8,104 bases of DNA from an uncultured Mollicutes bacterium (GTDB lineage: Bacteria > Bacillota_I > Bacilli_A > Acholeplasmatales > Anaeroplasmataceae), in assembly GCA_900547045.1 (NCBI GenBank), contig URFB01000051.1, forward strand, positions 1-8,104, given 5' to 3'. Each line of letters starts with the position of its first letter. Position 1 is the stretch's first letter. A model generated the notes under the pieces. It saw nothing but the letters and a program-made list of their open reading frames with translations, was not told where the DNA came from and made no database searches. Shown here piece after piece: positions 5,676 through 8,104 of the stretch. Both the position numbers and the translations under genes were made by a program.

Positions 5676-5736
5676 ATACCCTCCAAAGTAGAATCACGTT
5701 TTTTTAATGTGTCTACTTTATAGGGTATATTTTAGT
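5668..5736. repeat. Long imperfect inverted repeat (69 bases)
   Basis: The outer arms AAAATATACCCT (5671-5682) and AGGGTATATTTT (5722-5733) are a perfect 12-bp match, extended outward by a T-A, a G-U and an A-T pair. After a 2x2 internal loop, AAAGTAGA (5685-5692) and TCTACTTT (5712-5719) add 8 bp. Past a 2-base bulge, CACGTT and AATGTG close the stem on a T5 loop. The arms resemble paired terminal inverted repeats of an insertion sequence or MITE with almost no interior, but no clear target-site duplication is seen. An RNA hairpin or operator is equally possible. Confidence 0.7.
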
Positions 5737-5816
5737 TATTCATAGTTTTTTTATTATCTTTAAGCCTCTTTTTACAATTTTTTTAAAATACATCATATAC
5801 AATAGCATTAGGTGAT

Positions 5817-7043
5817 ATGGTGATAACAATAGAAGGTGGTTATGAGCTTAAGGGATGTGTAAAAATAAGTGGTTCTAAAAATGCTGCCTTGCCACTTATT
5901 TGTTCATCGTTACTTACAAAGGGAATTGTTGTTTTAAAAAATATTCCTAGAATTGATGACGTTTTTAATTTGATTAAGATACTCAATATTTTAAATGTTA
6001 AAACATATTTTAGAGGAAATAAGCTAAAAATAGATTCAAGAATGATAAAATACCATCATTTAATGACAAATGAGGTTTCTAAAATAAGAGGATCATCTTA
6101 TTTAATGAGTGTAATGCTTTCTTTGTTTGGAAAATGTGAGATGTCATTTCCTGGTGGCTGTAATTTGGGAGCACGAAATTTAAATTATCATTTTGATGCG
6201 TTTATAGCTTTAGGCTGTATAGTTGATAATAATAATTTTATTAAGCTAGAACTTAAAAGAAATAAGCCACATGACGTATGCTTTAATAATAAGAGTGTTG
6301 GTGCGACTATTAATGCGATTATTCTTGCTGGTTATTTAGGTAAGGCTATTCGAATTTATCATTATGCGAATGAACCAGAGGTATATGAAACAATTAATTT
6401 CTTAAGAAAAATAGGCTATCGTATTTATGAAATGAAGGATTATTTATTACTGACAAGAAGAAGGCTTAAACATAAAATAAGCCATAAAAATAGATATGAT
6501 CGAATTGAATGTGCAAGCTATTTAATGCTAGGGGCTCTATCTAAAAAGCTGATAGTAAAAAATTGCCCTATAAAGGATTTAAGGGAGGTTTTAAGAAGGC
6601 TTAAGGAAATTAATCTTAAGATGAAAATAAAAAGAAATAAGATTATTGTAAGAAAATCCTATTTAGTAGGAACAAGTATAGAAGCTACGTCATATCCGGG
6701 TTTTCCAACTGACGCTCAGCCTTTAATTACAGCCTTACTTACGCAAGCTAAGGGCGCTTCATCTATTAGAGATACAATTTATCCTAAAAGATTTAATTAT
6801 GTTTATGCGCTTAAGCAAATGTCAGCTGACGTTGAAATATTAAATAATATGCTTATTATTAAGCCAAAAAAATTATATGGGGCAGTTGTTAAAGGCTACG
6901 ACTTACGAGGCGTATTTGCTATAATTATAGCAGCGTGTATTGCGACGGGTAAAACAACCATTCTTGATGGTGATATCGCCTTTAGAGGCTACGAAAATCT
7001 AGTATTAAAGCTTAAAGGAATTGGTGCTCATATCGATAATTAA
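5817..7043 (+). CDS. murA: Divergent UDP-N-acetylglucosamine 1-carboxyvinyltransferase (MurA type)
   Basis: This 408-residue protein belongs to the EPSP synthase/MurA family. MurA transfers enolpyruvate from PEP to UDP-GlcNAc in the cytosol, the first committed step of peptidoglycan synthesis. Key residues are visible, several at E. coli numbering: Lys21-Asn22 in SGSKNAALP, Arg91 in KIRGSS, Cys115 and Arg120 in PGGCNLGAR, SVGAT (160-164), Asp299 in PGFPTDAQ, Arg364 in DLRG, and RGYE near the end. Cys115 is the residue fosfomycin attacks. Departures from the family are RPVD after Cys115 changed to RNLN, RIETGT to RIECAS (230-235), the GxGT turn lost, and ENRF changed to PKRF (323-326). The protein is rich in Lys, Arg, Asn and Ile, and the gene uses more ATA and AGA/AGG codons than glnA or yebC. 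It may be the second MurA paralogue common in Gram-positive bacteria, or a fast-evolving sole copy. ATG 5817 directly follows AGGTGAT (5810-5816); GTG 5820 is an alternative start. Confidence 0.88.
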   Translation: MVITIEGGYELKGCVKISGSKNAALPLICSSLLTKGIVVLKNIPRIDDVFNLIKILNILNVKTYFRGNKLKIDSRMIKYHHLMTNEVSKIRGSSYLMSVMLSLFGKCEMSFPGGCNLGARNLNYHFDAFIALGCIVDNNNFIKLELKRNKPHDVCFNNKSVGATINAIILAGYLGKAIRIYHYANEPEVYETINFLRKIGYRIYEMKDYLLLTRRRLKHKISHKNRYDRIECASYLMLGALSKKLIVKNCPIKDLREVLRRLKEINLKMKIKRNKIIVRKSYLVGTSIEATSYPGFPTDAQPLITALLTQAKGASSIRDTIYPKRFNYVYALKQMSADVEILNNMLIIKPKKLYGAVVKGYDLRGVFAIIIAACIATGKTTILDGDIAFRGYENLVLKLKGIGAHIDN

Positions 7044-7062
7044 TGCATTCTTTTTCATTTTG

Positions 7063-7076
7063 TGTTATATTATACT
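7063..7076 (+). promoter_or_regulatory. Possible promoter of the DUF4097-like/LRAT pair
   Basis: TGT followed by TATATT (7066-7071) is an extended -10 box; alternatively TATACT (7071-7076) pairs with a weak TTCTTT (7048-7053) at 17 bases. No good -35 box is present. The decamer TATACTTAAG (7071-7080) recurs at the XRE promoter (1826-1835). No terminator separates murA from this site, so read-through from murA could also supply transcript. Confidence 0.4.
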
Positions 7077-7100
7077 TAAGGAAAAGAAGGAGTTGATAAG

Positions 7101-7775
7101 ATGGAATCTAAAAATTTTAAAACAACAATTTCATGTGATGCTCAATGTGCAAAGAGCTCATATGAGGATGTGGCACCTCATTTTATAAATGATAAAATGA
7201 CGCAAAAGGTAAGTATTTTAGATATTGAACTTATTGATTCTTCATTAACAATAAAATATGATGATTTAAGTATTCCATCCTTAGAATCTAAATTAAATTC
7301 ACTAAGTAATTTTGATATAAAAATGGGTAGTATATTTTTAATTATTAAGGAATTATCATCTAATAACGATGATTTAATTCTCAGACTTCCTTATGACCTT
7401 TCTTATGCTAATATTAAAATTAAAGTAGGGAAGGGATTGTTATCACTTCCTAATTTAAAAAGTGAAATAATGAAGCTTGAAAATGAAAATGCTAAATTTG
7501 AAATAGATAAGATTAATACAGAACTTTTGATAATAGAAAATCAAGTTGGAATGATTAAAATCGCCAAAATAGTTTCAGATGAGATTGATTTTTCTAATCA
7601 AAAAGGAGATATAAGTGTGGGCCAAATATTAACTAAAAAAGCACAGGTTAAAACGGGCTTAGGATCAGTAGTGGTAAAGAAATCAACTGCTAAACTAGAT
7701 TATTTTGAATCTGATGGTGGAGATATTTTTTGGGATAGTAGGCTTATAAGTAATAATAGTAAAGGAATGAATTAA
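7101..7775 (+). CDS. DUF4097-like repeat protein of unknown function
   Basis: A 224-residue protein I assign tentatively to the DUF4097/DUF2807-like 'putative adhesin' group. From about residue 92 it consists of roughly 19-residue units that alternate hydrophobic and polar residues with turns rich in Gly or Asn. Starts fall near 106 (KIKVGKGLLSL), 124 (MKLENENAKFEI), 142 (LLIIENQVGMIKI), 161 (EIDFSNQKGDISV), 180 (KAQVKTGLGSVVV) and 199 (LDYFESDGGDIFW), as expected of a beta-solenoid or stacked-strand fold. The first 90 residues are less regular; they contain two Cys (12 and 16) but no signal peptide, lipobox or membrane segment, so it is predicted to stay in the cytoplasm, unlike a true adhesin. 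ATG 7101 has SD AAGGAG (7087-7092) 8 bases upstream. Its end carries the SD of the LRAT gene, so the two products probably work together. The function is unknown. Confidence 0.72.
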   Translation: MESKNFKTTISCDAQCAKSSYEDVAPHFINDKMTQKVSILDIELIDSSLTIKYDDLSIPSLESKLNSLSNFDIKMGSIFLIIKELSSNNDDLILRLPYDLSYANIKIKVGKGLLSLPNLKSEIMKLENENAKFEIDKINTELLIIENQVGMIKIAKIVSDEIDFSNQKGDISVGQILTKKAQVKTGLGSVVVKKSTAKLDYFESDGGDIFWDSRLISNNSKGMN

Positions 7776-7776
7776 G

Positions 7777-8104
7777 ATGTATGTAGTAAAAAAACCATAT
7801 TTTGGTGCTCAGATTAGAGTTAATAGAGGATTATATTATCACCATGGAATATATGCAGATGATATGCATGTTATTCATTTTGCATCATCTGTTCCAGGCC
7901 ATGAGACCGACCCTCAATATGCTAGGGTTGAAGAAACTACTCTTGAAAAGTTTTTAAATGGTGGGACCCTTGAGGTAAGAGAATATACAAAAGAAGAAAA
8001 AAAGAAATTGCGTAGTCCTGAAGACATTGTATCATATGCTTATAAGGAAATTGGTCGTGGGGGATATAATATTGTGACTAATAATTGTGAGCATTTTTCA
8101 AATG
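7777..8104 (+). CDS. LRAT-domain (NlpC/P60-superfamily) protein, 3' end cut by window
   Basis: The open frame runs from ATG 7777 to the window edge without a stop (109 complete codons), so the C-terminus is missing. It matches the lecithin-retinol acyltransferase (LRAT)-like fold, a permuted papain-type domain whose eukaryotic members (LRAT, PLAAT) are thiol acyltransferases or phospholipases. Visible signature: YYHHGIY with His23, a second His at 34 in VIHF, and the nucleophile motif NNCEHF with Cys104. The spacing from His23 to Cys104 is close to that of human PLAAT proteins. No signal peptide is visible. The start is set by SD AAAGGA (7761-7766), inside the preceding gene, 10 bases before ATG; only one base separates the two genes, so coupling is likely. 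The bacterial substrate, perhaps a lipid or an acylated small molecule, is unknown. Confidence 0.85.
   Translation, partial: MYVVKKPYFGAQIRVNRGLYYHHGIYADDMHVIHFASSVPGHETDPQYARVEETTLEKFLNGGTLEVREYTKEEKKKLRSPEDIVSYAYKEIGRGGYNIVTNNCEHFSN

Larger units (their letters stand above)
5489..5816. other. Gene-free, hairpin-rich region between glnA and murA
   Basis: This stretch has no credible coding frame on either strand. It holds three successive inverted repeats. The first is CAGTTGG/CTAACTG at 5531-5554, 7 bp with one G-U. The second is TAAAGGTAA/TTACCTTTA at 5580-5618, 9 bp with a 21-base loop. The third is the long hairpin at 5668-5736. A good promoter (5647-5675) overlaps the last one. A lone TTGACA (5503-5508) has no -10 box at a useful distance. 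From 5737 to 5795 the DNA is T-rich with no clear structure, followed by the murA start signals. It may contain a structured RNA, a leader, or a decayed mobile element. Confidence 0.6.

Noticed and set aside
5707..5745. Twelve-codon frame (ATG TGT CTA ...) in the murA leader, as a leader peptide
   Set aside because: It has no SD, its start lies in the hairpin tip, and the codons show no regulatory run.
1..8104. CRISPR array, tRNA, rRNA or intact transposase
   Set aside because: No regularly spaced direct repeats, no cloverleaf-like stretch, no rRNA-like sequence and no transposase motif were seen on either strand. The only mobile-element hint is the inverted repeat at 5668-5736.

Overview
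The window comes from an AT-rich, Gram-positive-type bacterium. It most likely belongs to the Bacillota, perhaps an AT-rich Bacilli or Erysipelotrichia-like gut lineage. Evidence for this is strong A-rich Shine-Dalgarno (SD) sites, sigma-A style promoters with 17-base spacers, short intrinsic terminators, a GlnA of the B. subtilis (GSI-alpha) type, a PyrR, and small Cro/C1-type (XRE) regulators paired with membrane proteins. All eight complete genes end in TAA (six) or TAG (two). Trp is read from TGG, so the standard code fits, although no TGA stop is seen. The species cannot be named from this sequence. All genes lie on the + strand.

Layout: (1) 84-1793, a cytoplasmic M3-family zinc oligopeptidase with its own promoter. 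(2) 1859-2516, a two-gene cassette of a 66-residue XRE regulator and a four-helix membrane protein, translationally coupled. (3) 2624-3361, a YebC/PmpR-family protein behind a strong promoter, with a 17-bp dyad in its leader and a tight terminator. (4) 3396-3902, pyrR, which starts 5 bases after the yebC terminator T-tract, has no visible SD, and has its own terminator with the stop codon in the hairpin loop. (5) 4091-5443, glnA, with a TTGACA promoter, an upstream dyad and a UUCG-loop terminator. (6) 5489-5816, a structured non-coding stretch with three successive inverted repeats and a good promoter. (7) 5817-7043, a divergent MurA that keeps the catalytic Cys115. (8) 7101-8104, an apparent operon of a repeat-built DUF4097-like protein and an LRAT/NlpC-P60-type protein, the latter cut by the window edge.

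Most genes are housekeeping: peptide turnover, translation or regulation, pyrimidine control, nitrogen assimilation and the first committed step of peptidoglycan synthesis. They look like separate transcription units rather than one pathway. No clearly new system is demonstrated. The best leads are the hairpin-rich glnA-murA gap, the DUF4097/LRAT pair, the Asp-to-Glu change in the GlnA ammonium-site loop, and the SD-less pyrR start.
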